Shown here piece after piece: positions 1 to 11,715 of a stretch of DNA of 64,000 nucleotides (within the stretch, counting starts at the first letter, position 1; each line of letters opens with the position of its first letter). This DNA is from Mactromeris polynyma (lineage: Eukaryota > Mollusca > Bivalvia > Venerida > Mactridae): the NCBI GenBank assembly GCA_032209605.1, contig JASFXZ010000001.1, positions 18,804,256 through 18,868,255 of the forward strand. Reading direction: 5' to 3'. The notes under the pieces were generated by a model. It was not told the origin of the DNA, made no database searches, and worked only from the letters and a program-made list of their open reading frames with translations. The translations under genes were made by a program, and so were the position numbers.

Positions 1-377
1 GGTGATTAGCTAAATGAAACTATGATTTCTTTACTCCTATATTTATAAGCTGTAGTTAATGATGATACCATATGCGGCAATTAACAAAGAGCGACTTCAA
101 ACCCGGAGTTAACAATCCTGATTGGTTGAAATAATAGAAAACATAGTTACGGTCTAGTAGCCCGTAGTAAAAGTTAACATTATAAACATACGAACTGTCT
201 TGAACAACCTAAATAAGAGACCGACTGGAGCTTGGTGTCAACTTTTTGTTGTTGCACGAACACGTTTGAAAGCAAAACAATCTTTGGTATTCCGACGATT
301 TATGTAAAACTTCTTTGTGGCTGGCGAGGTTGGTTGCGATTATGTGTTGTTTCATGTCGTCACATAGAAGAATTTGA
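1..377. other. Non-coding flank before the first tandem array
   Basis: AT-rich sequence with no ORF resembling a known family. The short ORF at 232-417 runs into the tandem array at its 3' end, so it is most likely chance. Nothing functional is seen. Confidence 0.5.
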
Positions 378-1938
378 TATCATATATGACCATTGGACAT
401 TGTTATATCATGTATGACCATTGAACATTGTTATATCATGTATGACCATTGCGCATTGTTATACCATGTATGACCAATGCACATTGTTATACCATGTATG
501 ACCAATGCACATTGTTATACCATGTATGACCATTGAACATTGTTATATCATATACATGTATGTCCATTGTACATTGTTATATCATGTATGACCATTGAAC
601 ATTGTTATATCATATATGACCATTGTACATTGTTATATCATATACATGTATGTCCATTGTACATTGTTATATCATATATGACCATTGTACATTGTTATAT
701 CATATATGACCATTGAACAGTGTTATATCCTATATGTCCATTGTACATTGTTATATCATGTATGACCATTGAACAGTGCTATATCATATATGTCCATTGT
801 ACATTGTTATACCATGTATGACCATTGAACATTGTTATATCATATATGACCATTGTACATTGTTATACCATGTATGACCATTGAACAGTGCTATATCATA
901 TATGTCCATTGTACATTGTTATATCATGTATGACCATTGAACAGTGTTATATAATATATGACCATTGTACATTGTTATATCATATATGTCCATTGTACAT
1001 TGTTATACCATGTATGACCATTGTACATTGTTATATCATGTATGACCATTGAACAGTGTTATATCATATATGACCATTGTACATTGTTATATCATGTATG
1101 ACCATTGAACAGTGTTATATCATGTATGACCATTGTACATTGTTATATCATGTATGACCATTGAACAGTGGTATATCATGTATGACCATTGAACATTGTT
1201 ATATCATGTATGACCATTGCACATTGTTATATCATGTATGACCATTGAACAGTGGTATATCATGTATGACCATTGAACAGTGCTATATCATATATGACCA
1301 TTGTACATTGTTATATCATGTATGACCATTGAACATTGTTATATCATGTATGACCATTGCACATTGTTATATCATGTATGACCATTGAACAGTGGTATAT
1401 CATGTATGACCATTGAACATTGTTATATCATGTATGACCATTGCACATTGTTATATCATGTATGACCATTGAACAGTGGTATATCATGTATGACCATTGA
1501 ACAGTGCTATATCATATATGACCATTGTACATTGTTATATCATGTATGACCATTGAACATTGTTATATCATGTATGACCATTGCACATTGTTATATCATG
1601 TATGACCATTGAACAGTGGTATATCATGTATGACCATTGAACAGTGCTATATCATATATGACCATTGTACATTGTTATATCATGTATGACCATTGCACAT
1701 TGTTATATCATGTATGATCATTGAACAGTGTTATATCATGTATGACCATTGAACAGTGGTATATCATGTATGACCATTGAACAGTGCTATATCATGTATG
1801 ACCATTGTACATTGTTATATCATGTATGACCATTGCACATTGTTATATCATGTATGATCATTGAACAGTGTTATATCATGTATGACCATTGAACAGTGAT
1901 ATATCATATATGACCATTGTACATTGTTATATCATGTT
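378..1938 (+). repeat. 28-bp minisatellite array, about 55 copies
   Basis: The unit contains TATGACCATTGAACATTG followed by TTATATCATG. Variant positions are GAACATTG, GTACATTG, GCACATTG, GAACAGTG, and GTT, GGT or GCT before ATAT. The variants are ordered: the CAGTGG variant occurs at 1166, 1250, 1390, 1474, 1614 and 1754, that is steps of 84 and 140 bp, giving a 224-bp (8-unit) higher-order period across about 1166-1620. A few units carry a 5-bp extra ATACA. No coding potential is seen. Confidence 0.95.
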
Positions 1939-2384
1939 TGAGTATATATGGCATTCAGATTTGTGACTATAATCCTTAAAATGTACAGATGACAGTCAGT
2001 AAAATATGAATTTTTAGCTAAAATTATTCGCATCACATAATTACTGTGCATACATGCGATAAATGTCCGGCTAGACCGTATATGAGTAATAGTGCGGACA
2101 ACCTTTTATTGAAAGTCGGTTAATGATATATAAGATATTATGCCACACCCATTACAAATAATAAATGTCATTTTTCGACCTGGTATGACCAAGGAAATAC
2201 AATGCGGTACATGGAGTTATCACATCTCTTGTCATTAGTAAAATAATAGCTGAACATTGTTGACAAGAGGTTGGTGCTCGAGAGAGGGTCTATCTGGAGA
2301 AGTTCCACTGTATAATTTTCTCAAACAAAGTGTAACGGAGAACGTAAACGCCATTCGGACATTAAACGATCCAGCATCTGGTTA
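1939..2384. other. Unique spacer between two arrays
   Basis: AT-rich spacer with no recognisable gene, RNA or transposon end. Confidence 0.4.
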
Positions 2385-2767
2385 TCTGTCACTATATTTG
2401 CAGGTACAACTCATTGTACGGAGCATGGTTGGTTGTCACTATATTTACACGTACAACTCACTGTACGGAGCATGGTTGGTTGTCACTATATTAACACGTA
2501 CAACTCATTGTACGAACCATGGTTGGTTGTCACTATATCTACACGTACTAATCACTGTACGGAGCATGGTTGGTTGTCACTTTAGTTACACGTACAACTC
2601 ACTGTACGGACCATGGCTGGTTGTTAATTTAGTTACACGTACAACTCACTGTACGGAGCATGGTTGGTTGTCACTTTAGTTACACGTACAACTCACTGTA
2701 CGGACCATGATTGGTTGTCACTTTAGTTACACGTACAACTCACTGTACGGACCATGGTTGGTTGCAG
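2385..2767 (+). repeat. 47-bp minisatellite array, about 8 copies
   Basis: The unit contains GTACAACTCACTGTACGG, then AGCATGGTTGGTTGTCAC and a TTTAGTTACAC tail. The first GTACAAC occurrences are at 2404 and 2451, fixing the period at 47. The last units use GGACCATGG instead of GGAGCATGG. The 140-residue ORF across it (2257-2679) is a by-product of the repeat. Confidence 0.93.
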
Positions 2768-3865
2768 ATTCGAGACGCGTGGTACTATTAGTACTAAAAT
2801 ACATTGTATACGATGTGTGTAATTTATCAGTATTGTTTCGATTAAATTAATTACACTGACTGATACATTTACTATCAATGTTTTCTTTGTTTACAGTGTA
2901 TAACTTAATGTCTGTATACGGCGAAATGTTACACATATTACCATATGAAACCTCGCGATTTTAGGAAAGTACACTCTTGATTGATTGACTATCGAGATGT
3001 TAATTAGGCGGACATGAGCCGCCATGAGACCTCGTGATCCTTTTTGTTTTGTACTCTGCTGTCTGATTGGCTACAATTTGTTCCGGGAAGTGTGTTGATC
3101 TTTGTGTAATAGACTAAAATCGTGTTCGAAAATCCCTCAGCCCGCATGTCCTGTTTTTTCTAACCTTTAATTTTCTTTGTTTGGAAATCAAAAATAATTA
3201 CGATACGGGCGGGAACTTGAATGCTCTTTTTTTCTCATAAATTTATAATATGCTTCATTTTTATAAATTTCTATGTAATTATAAATAACATATTATAAAA
3301 AATATAAGTTTTGTATTGAAAGGTACTATATGAGTATATCACATTTTATCTTGATTTCTTTTTTCACTATTGTTTTTAAATATCTGAAAGTATTTCTGCG
3401 TATGATTCCTGCTTAGAATGATTCAGTACAATAGTACCCTATCCTAGATGTTCACAAGAGAAGTCCCTTTCAGTACCAGACGTCCGGAGTCCATATCCTA
3501 TTTCAGACGATTCCCTGCTTAAATAAACCCATCTGTCGGAGCATTCCTACTATCACGTATCAAGTGCCTCAGCTGCCTTGACTGCAAGACGCAAAATACG
3601 AGTCTCATCAACATAATAGTGTATACAACGTCACACGTTAGTAACTGGTTTAGGCTACTACGTGTATGTATGAGGTCGCTGAAATTAGGTTAGAAACGAC
3701 TTTCGGACAGTCATCCTTGTACATCGCCCCGAAATAATATATTTTGAACTTGTCAATGACCTGTTTCGCTAGGTATAGCGTTAATGAATACGCGATAAAC
3801 TATACAATATATTGCATTTATAGATACTGACATTTTGAGAAATTGAGTAGCCGTCATATCGGTGA
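2768..3865. other. Intergenic sequence, nothing recognised
   Basis: AT-rich, with no long ORF and no clear repeat. It precedes the Harbinger-type relic; no partner transposase exon was found in it. Confidence 0.4.
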
Positions 3866-4003
3866 TTAGACTATATACCAGACCACCATTTTGTAAATAG
3901 GTATCGACTTGACAAAGAAGCGGTGGGAGACATCATTAACTTAGAAGGTAATGATCTACAGCGAGAGATGCGAGGAGGCAACTCCGTTTCTGTAGAAACA
4001 CAG
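3866..4003 (+). pseudogene. PIF/Harbinger (HARBI1-like) transposase N-terminal exon or relic
   Basis: A 46-codon open segment on the plus strand reads LDYIPDHHFVNRYRLDKEA, then GDIINLEGNDLQ and SVSVETQ. This matches the N-terminal pattern of HARBI1-like Harbinger transposases, roughly 'fRf-K-e-v--i--L---L-----R---lsv--Q', just before the catalytic domain. It ends at ACACAG followed by GTAAAT, a good splice donor at a phase-0 boundary. An in-frame TGA lies one codon upstream of the segment. I found no downstream exon with the DDE catalytic residues within the window, so this is either an orphan exon or a dead fragment. The family call rests on motif similarity seen by eye. Confidence 0.5.
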
Positions 4004-4639
4004 GTAAATGAAACCTCTTTTTCTGAATGTCGCAAATAAAGAAATAAATTAACAAGCCGCCATGGTTCTACTGTTTTGCAAATAAACCGTACATGTTTCT
4101 AACCAAATTCCACGACCCGGAATTTGTCAGTGTACCACGAATACTTGAATTTCCGGATGAGGAATTGAGATTATTTTGGACGATGTTTACATTAATTCTG
4201 GAGTTTTATCGCATCGTTTTGTCTGTTTGGTAAACAGATGTCTTCAATTTGTTATCGAAATATTAATTTATTGATCCCGTTTTCGTCCGCCGAAAATCAT
4301 ACTGTTGAATTACAAAGTAACACGTATTAGACCGTTTAAACTTTGAGAAAGTTATATCAATAAAAACTTACTGTCATTCTTTTTCAATTACATTATAGCT
4401 CAGGATAAAAACATGCTATAGGTGCAAATCTACTAAAAAGTCATTATATATACATGTACTATTGTTTTGTGTAATAATAAAGACACACTGTCCTCTCTGT
4501 ACCCATATTACACCTTCACCAAACCAGAGACTCGGCCACCAAACATACACATCTAGTTCAGGCAGAACATCTAACAGCATCTCTGTTTGTGCAGATTAAA
4601 TACATTTGTTATTTACACTTAATGATAGCAGCTGTCCAT
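4004..4639. other. Intergenic sequence, nothing recognised
   Basis: No continuation of the Harbinger-type frame was found here. Sequence from about 4500 begins to resemble the following satellite (CACCTTCACCAAACC at about 4510), suggesting a degraded edge unit. Confidence 0.4.
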
Positions 4640-7092
4640 AACTTCACTTTCACCAAACCTGAGATTTAACGATCTAACACACAGCAACACCCTCACCAAA
4701 CCCGAGACTTAACGATCTAACACACAGCAACACCCTCACCAAACCCGAGACTTAACGATCTAACACACAGCAACACCCTCACCAAACCCGAGATATAACG
4801 ATCTAACACACAGCAACACCCTCACCAAACCCGAGACTTAACGATCTAACACACAGCAACACCCTCACCAAACCCGAGACTTAACGATCTAACACACAGC
4901 AACACCCTCACCAAACCCGAGACTTAACGAACTAACACACAGCAACACCCTCACCAAACCCGAGACTTAACGAACTAACACACAGCAACACCCTCACCAA
5001 ACCCGAGACTTAACGAACTAACACACAGCAACACCCTCACCAAACCCGAGACTTAACGAACTAACACACAGCAACACCCTCACCAAACCCGAGACTTAAC
5101 GAACTAACACACAGCAACACCCTCACCAAACCCGAGACTTAACGAACTAACACACAGCAACACCCTCACCAAACCCGAGACTTAACGAACTAACACACAG
5201 CAACACCCTCACCAAACCCGAGACTTAACGAACTAACACACAGCAACACCCTCACCAAACCCGAGACTTAACGAACTAACACACAGCAACACCCTCACCA
5301 AACCCGAGACTTAACGAACTAACACACAGCAACACCCTCACCAAACCCGAGACTTAACGATCTAACACACAGCAACACCCTCACCAAACCCGAGACTTAA
5401 CGAACTAACACACAGCTACGCCCTCACCAAACCCGAGACTTAACGAACTAACACACAGCAACACCCTCACCAAACTCGAGACTTAACGATCTAACACACA
5501 GCAACACCCTCACCAAACCCGAGACTTAACGATCTTACACACAGCAACACCCTCACCAAACCCGAGATATAACGATCTAACACACAGCAACACCCTCACC
5601 AAACCCGAGACTTAACGATCTTACACACAGCAACACCCTCACCAAACCCGAGACTTAACGATCTTACACACAGCAACACCTTCACCAAACCCGAGATATA
5701 ACGATCTAACACACAGCAACACCCTCACCAAACCCGAGACTTAACGATCTAACACACAGCAACACCCTCACCAAACCCGAGACTTAACGATCTTACACAC
5801 AGCAACACCCTCACCAAACCCGAGACTTAACGAACTAACACACAGCAACACCCTCACCAAACCCGAGACTTAACGATCTAACACACAGCAACACCCTCAC
5901 CAAACCCGAGACTTAACGAACTAACACACAGCTACGCCCTCACCAAACCCGAGACTTAACGAACTAACACACAGCAACACCCTCACCAAACTCGAGACTT
6001 AACGATCTAACACACAGCAACACCCTCACCAAACCCGAGACTTAACGATCTTACACACAGCAACACCCTCACCAAACCCGAGATATAACGATCTAACACA
6101 CAGCAACACCCTCACCAAACCCGAGACTTAACGATCTTACACACAGCAACACCCTCACCAAACCCGAGACTTAACGATCTTACACACAGCAACACCTTCA
6201 CCAAACCCGAGATATAACGATCTAACACACAGCAACACCCTCACCAAACCCGAGACTTAACGATCTAACACACAGCAACACCCTCACCAAACCCGAGACT
6301 TAACGATCTTACACACAGCAACACCCTCACCAAACCCGAGATATAACGATCTAACACACAGCAACACCCTCACCAAACCCGAGATATAACGATCTAACAC
6401 ACAGCAACACCCTCACCAAACTCGAGACTTAACGATCTAACACACAGCAACACCCTCACCAAACTCGAGACTTAACGATCTAACACACAGCAACACCCTC
6501 ACCAAACCCGAGACTTAACGATCTAACACACAGCAACACCCTCACCAAACCCGAGACTTAACGATCTAACACACAGCAACACCCTCACCAAACCCGAGAC
6601 TTAACGATCTTACACACAGCAACACCCTCACCAAACCCGAGATATAACGATCTAACACACAGCAACACCCTCACCAAACCCGAGATATAACGATCTAACA
6701 CACAGCAACACCCTCACCAAACTCGAGACTTAACGATCTAACACACAGCAACACCCTCACCAAACTCGAGACTTAACGATCTAACACACAGCAACACCCT
6801 CACCAAACCCGAGACTTAACGATCTAACACACAGCAACACCCTCACCAAACCCGAGACTTAACGATCTAACACACAGCAACACCCTCACCAAACCCGAGA
6901 TTTAACGAACTAACACACAGCAACACCCTCACCAAACCCGAGACTTAACAATCTAACACACAACTTCACCCTCACCAAACCCGAGACTTAACGATCTAAC
7001 ACACAACTTCACCCTCACCAAACCCGAGACTTAACGATCTAACACACAACTTCACCATCACAAATTCAGAGACTTAACGATCTAACACACAG
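4640..7092 (+). repeat. 43-bp satellite array, about 57 copies, with higher-order structure
   Basis: The unit contains CACACAGCAACACCCTCACC then AAACCCGAGACTTAACGATC and TAA. Variants are GAACTAA versus GATCTAA versus GATCTTA, GATATAACG versus GACTTAACG, and CTCGAG versus CCCGAG. The rare GCTACGCC variant occurs at 5415 and 5931, exactly 516 bp (12 units) apart. The CTCGAG doublet at 6421 recurs at 6722, 301 bp (7 units) apart. Blocks of units were therefore copied as wholes. Edge units (before 4680 and after 6950) are the most diverged. Confidence 0.96.
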
Positions 7093-7810
7093 CATAGGTA
7101 GAAATACTTAAACAAATGTACGTATACATGAAATGGCCAAAAAACCCAGGCGCGTTTAGACCATATTGTCGCCGAAGGTATGCAACAAAAAATAAAATTG
7201 TGGGAGTAATGACAAAGTTTTACATCTGATGTTGACGGTGTCAAAACAAGACTTCAACAATATGACACGCTAACATAAAAATGACACAAAAAACGGCATT
7301 CTTAAGTTGAGGTGTGGCGCTCAAATGCTATGAATGTTTATCGGTTGGCGAGAAAATACAAGAATCAACTTGCCATACGGAACATTCAGTAAAGTAATGT
7401 AATATGTACAGGAATCCTCAGTCCTGCTGTTCTCATCGTATGCTCAGATGTCATCCGATGTGTTTATGGTGTCGGAGTTTTATGCTGTTTTTCAAAAATG
7501 TTTCATTTATCAACGATGGTCATGTGACTTAACCAGTTTTCCTGGGTTATCAATCAGAGCTCGGCCAGTATTACAGAAGCATCTTAAGTGAATCTTAAAT
7601 ATTTTCACTTAAGTTCAAAACTTCAAATGAATGTAATTACTAAACCACATTAAAACTGTTAGGCTTTATAATGATAATGACAACAACATATTAATACTAT
7701 TCACGTATCACTCTTGATTTGACCATATACTAGCCTGTATGTTAAATAAACCAGTTAAGGAATGTGTAATTTTAAGGATAAGATTTTACTTAAGATTTTT
7801 CAGTAATATT
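7093..7810. other. Intergenic sequence, nothing recognised
   Basis: AT-rich sequence without a supported gene. The ORF at 7739-7957 overlaps a tRNA-derived SINE and is not counted. Confidence 0.4.
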
Positions 7811-7814
7811 GCCC

Positions 7815-7998
7815 CAGCTGGTCTGTTGTGTCTCCAGTTAGTGACTTCTTCCCTACAAGAAGAAGTGGAGTACACCTACAGTTGGATATATTATCTACCG
7901 GCAAGTTGTATAGGAGATCACACACCTCATGTATGGGTTCGAACTAACGACCACTAGTTGTGCAGTCGATCTCTCTACCGACTGAGCTAACCTGTTTA
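7815..7998 (-). mobile_element. tRNA-derived SINE (second family), minus strand
   Basis: Read on the minus strand, the segment starts with an A-box-like GGTTAGCTCAGTCGGTAGAG and has a B-box-like GGTTCGAACCC-type motif (plus strand GGGTTCGAACTAACG at 7937). The body CTTCCCTACAAGAAGAAGTGG resembles the body of the element at 30957-31157. Arms needed for a working tRNA cloverleaf do not pair, so it is a SINE head and not a tRNA gene. Confidence 0.6.
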
Positions 7999-7999
7999 G

Positions 8000-10440
8000 C
8001 TTACTTGATGTTCTTCCAGGAGCTACGGTAGGTCATTGGTGAGAATAGATTGGTCAACTGTTATCAGTATTAGGAAGACTGCATAAAGTAAATAGAATTT
8101 AATTTAAGCATATACTTGTTGCCAATAGTAGATTCCTGCATTAACTCTTTGAAGTATGAATTATTCCGGGTCTTATGAGCAAGTCAAAGGCCACTTTGAG
8201 TTACATTGTGACAAAATATTATCTGTCCGTGTTAGAACGATAGCTAGGAACCGGCTTTATATTCATCCTAACTCAATAATGTTGTCTTCTTATACAAAGC
8301 TACGTCGTTCAGCTCATTTGAAAGCAATTATTGAAACATTGTGTGATACTTTGAGCTTGAACATCAACTTTGAGGACTCTGAGAAAGCATAAACTTCGGC
8401 ACCAGATCATTTCGGATATCTTCGTATCATGCAATATGCATTTGAATACGATTAATGTTGGTACAATTCAAAATCATTGACTATTTCATCTTTAAGAACT
8501 AATTGTACATCTAGCAGCCGGACTCGTATTTCATAGTTTCTGTAATACAAATGTACAGTCGGGCATTTTTATTATCCTGCCATCGCGAATTATAACCTAC
8601 AGTATTCACCGGCGCTATAGAACGCAAATTAAACATGTACCTTGATTTATAGCATCATTAAAAGTTTTACCATTTAAACATTTTATTGCAGGGCCTCTTA
8701 ATGTTCTATGCCTATATATAGGCATGGATTTCTATATTTAGTGTCAGAGCATTCAAGTGCACATGACAAAAATGACAATAAATGCCACTTCAGTCATAAT
8801 GTGAAAAATTCAAGAATGTTTACGAATTTAAAAGAAAGAGAAAAATGGAAGAAATTTAACTTAACAAATAAACATCCCACCAACGGCTTATTAAGATAGC
8901 AAAAATGCATATGTTTTTTCGGACGGATTGTGAAGGGCGGTCACGAGTATACACGCCCATATTTTTCCAGCTCATCATTTTGTGAGTTTTGACTAAAGCA
9001 TGTTTTATTTCTGGAATATTTTACCCTAATTAACGCATATAAAGTATCATTTAAACTTGTTTTACATCGATTATGAAACACATCATTTCGATGAATGACT
9101 CCCGTGTAACAACCAAGTACTCAAGCCTAGCTCAAGTGTCTACCCTGCGTTTAATTTACGGCTAACAGTTGCGAACGTTTTGTATTGATTCCCTTGCCCA
9201 CCGTATCACATTGGCTGCACACGGGAACCAAATTGCAAAACTTTACGAAACGATAGCCTCAAATACCTTTACTGAACGCAGTGGATTTTCTCAGTTAAAT
9301 ACTTCCGAGATTTCGAGTTTACAGTATTGACTTAGAAATCAATTTATCATCTGATTCCCTGACACAAACAAATGGTTCATTGAAGTTTTCAATTAGAACA
9401 GAAAACTTATAGTTAAATTAAATATGACCCATATAAATACATCATAATATGACGTCGTCTGGAGAAATGGGGCCAAATGCGGCAAACGTCATTTTCGAGA
9501 AATCGCGTCGTTTTATTTACTTACATAGCGAAAGTAGCACATAACGATACATTGTATTATTTCATGTTTATATCCAACATATACGATTGCAAATATTGGA
9601 TATTTTCATATAAAGTAAGTTTCAAAATGCAGTAAAATAACGCTTTTCAAATAGTTCGCAGGACTCAAACTGTGCATTGTAAATGTACTGAGTATATTTA
9701 CAATGCAATACATGTTATCTATTTTAAAATAACACAAATTGCAGTTACTGTAGGCCTTTATAACAAACTAGCATTACAATTGCTACAGTTGCACTAAAAT
9801 CATGTACGAGTATTATGCATAAATTGTAACTGGAGTTTATGTTTATCTATCAATATATGTGTACTCACGTGTCTGTTGACTGTTTGGCAATATCAATCTG
9901 TCTGACCATCAGCACCAATGAAATCACATAATTCAAAATAAATAATTACAGTCACAATGTTTACCAAATTTTACTCGAAAGCTGTCCTATTCAAATATTG
10001 CACGTATTTACACAAATGTCCTAATCTGCAAACATTACACACATGTACACAACTGTTCAAACTTCAAAAAAGAATTCCTCTTCCTCTGAAACTTTCTCTC
10101 GTTCTTCAACTGGCCATGTATGTAGGAGCAGTAGGTTCGATCCTCAAATTATCTGTGTATATGTATATATATAAAGTGTTAGATCCACGTAGAACCACCA
10201 AGTTTGTCCGCACAGTACAAATCTTACCCCAATATTCACACTTATTTTCATAATATGTGACACGATTCATAGAATAGCAGAGTTCATAGAATTACGTTTA
10301 CTGGTTCATATGTAACATAGCATTACACAGTTCATAGAATTCCGCAGTTCACAGGCTTACGTGGCTCACAAGTTTATACCCTGAAAGTACAAAAAAAAGA
10401 TATTTTAATATAGGTACTAGCCAGCATTACATGATTTTAT
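8000..10440. other. Long intergenic stretch without a supported gene
   Basis: AT-rich DNA. It contains three short ORFs: 8156-8392 (78 residues), 8708-8899 (63) and 9957-10253 (98). None shows a family motif, a signal peptide or convincing splice context. The 78-residue one has the most even composition but I do not recognise it. No tandem repeat or transposon end is obvious. Confidence 0.4.
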
Positions 10441-10444
10441 ATAA

Positions 10445-10549
10445 TATATAACTGTGACCTTGAACGTCGCGGAACCTATAACCGTGACATTGGAACCTTT
10501 ATCTGTGACCTTGAACTTCGCGGAACCTACACCTGTGATCTTGGAACCT
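10445..10549 (+). repeat. Short tandem repeat broken by a transposon, left part
   Basis: Irregular units built on CTGTGACCTTGAACTTCG and CGGAACCTA. The same units resume at 11263-11330 on the other side of the TTAA-flanked element, showing that the element inserted into the array. Confidence 0.7.
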
Positions 10550-10553
10550 TTAA

Positions 10554-11258
10554 GGTTCATGTTAAGCGGATTTTGCATATTACAATTCACTGATTTTTTA
10601 AGTAAAATAACAATGCAATATGGATTATTATATATCTAAATGTTCGTCTCCGAATGAGCAGAAACATATAGATTATTTGTTATTGACAAATAATGTAATT
10701 TAAAAACAAAAATACTTAAAATGTTCAGACTTTTAGAAAATATGTAAAAACATAACAACTCTTTAAATAATTTCAACTATTACTTTTTTTGATCCATAAA
10801 ACACTATTCTAGGTGATAGAGACAAAAGAAAGTCTAAAACACTTGGATTAACTTTTAAATGTCAACAAACAAAAATGGCAGCGCCCAGTGACAACATTTG
10901 AACAAGTTTGACATCAAATTTCTACTTTGTTGATAAAATCTATAATAAATAAGTTCTCGTACCATCTTACTATGATAATGGATAATAATGTTGGTATGAT
11001 ATTAAACTTAAAATGTTTTCGGATAATAAGTTGGATATATTTTTAGTGAACGACCCTTTTTTACCTGAAATGTCACTTAATTTTGGCCTATAACAGCTAT
11101 GGTAGTGCACAAAGGCATAATATTAAACACCCAATTTATTCTTGTTACTCCTATCATTTATATTATGCAACTGATTTGAGTTAGAATGTATTGAATTCCC
11201 AGACATTTGTGTTGCATCATTTGTAGCAATTGCAATGCCAATCCGCTTGACATGAACC
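10554..11258. mobile_element. 705-bp non-autonomous DNA transposon with TTAA target duplication (piggyBac-like MITE)
   Basis: The left end GGTTCATGTTAAGCGGATT and the reverse complement of the right end, GGTTCATGTCAAGCGGATT, form 19-bp terminal inverted repeats with one mismatch. TTAA flanks both sides (10550-10553 and 11259-11262), the target duplication typical of piggyBac elements. The interior is AT-rich and carries no transposase, so the element would depend on a transposase elsewhere. The piggyBac assignment rests only on the TTAA duplication. Confidence 0.65.
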
Positions 11259-11262
11259 TTAA

Positions 11263-11330
11263 CTGTTACATTGAACGTCACGGAACCTATAACTGTGACA
11301 TTGAACTTCTCGGTACCTCAAGTGTTGCAT
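11263..11330 (+). repeat. Short tandem repeat, right part
   Basis: Units TTGAACGTCACGGAACCTA and TGTGACATTGAACTTCTCGG continue the array at 10445-10549 after the transposon. Confidence 0.65.
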
Positions 11331-11526
11331 CTTTCATTAAAGGCGTATCCTACAATAATAACGCCATTTTTTTCTAACGCAGAGTTTTCCTTTAAACTTT
11401 GTTTATTTGATCAGTGTAAATGTATCTATCCAAAAGATGTTTATAAAAAGTGGTCAATAATACAAATATAATATATTTTTATAATTATTTTCAAAATTAT
11501 ATTTGAATTTATAAAGTTAGCCATAC

Positions 11527-11589
11527 CTGTCGAATCGGAGTACCAGCATCAATCATACCGACGGTCCTCGCGCGTTCTTCAGTGGTCAT
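11527..11589 (-). pseudogene. Tc1/mariner-type helix-turn-helix fragment
   Basis: On the minus strand, 21 codons read MTTEERARTVGMIDAGTPI then RQ. This matches the start of the first helix-turn-helix of Tc1/IS630-type transposases and related paired-like domains ('eeRa-avgm-eaG-s-r-vA'). It ends at CGACAG followed by GTATGG, a plausible splice donor, and the frame then fails. The open frame extends upstream to 11715 without further recognisable motif. No DDE catalytic part is nearby, so it is a relic or a single exon of a domesticated gene. Confidence 0.4.
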
Positions 11590-11715
11590 TCTCGCTATCT
11601 TTTCTGTTTTTCGTGTTGGACATACAACGTGGATTGCATTGAAATGAAATATACCGCTTGCTACACAGTGCACGTGATCCTCGTGCCAAAAGTTGATAAT
11701 CATACTCGCCGTCAC

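Noticed and set aside
4640..7092. CRISPR-like look of regularly spaced repeats
   Set aside because: Units are contiguous with no unique spacers, and the window is an animal genome; it is a satellite.
8156..8392. 78-residue ORF as a gene
   Set aside because: Balanced composition, but no recognised motif, no splice partners and no supporting context. It could be an exon, but the sequence alone does not support it.
9957..10253. 98-residue ORF as a gene
   Set aside because: AT-rich, low-complexity composition with no motif; likely chance.
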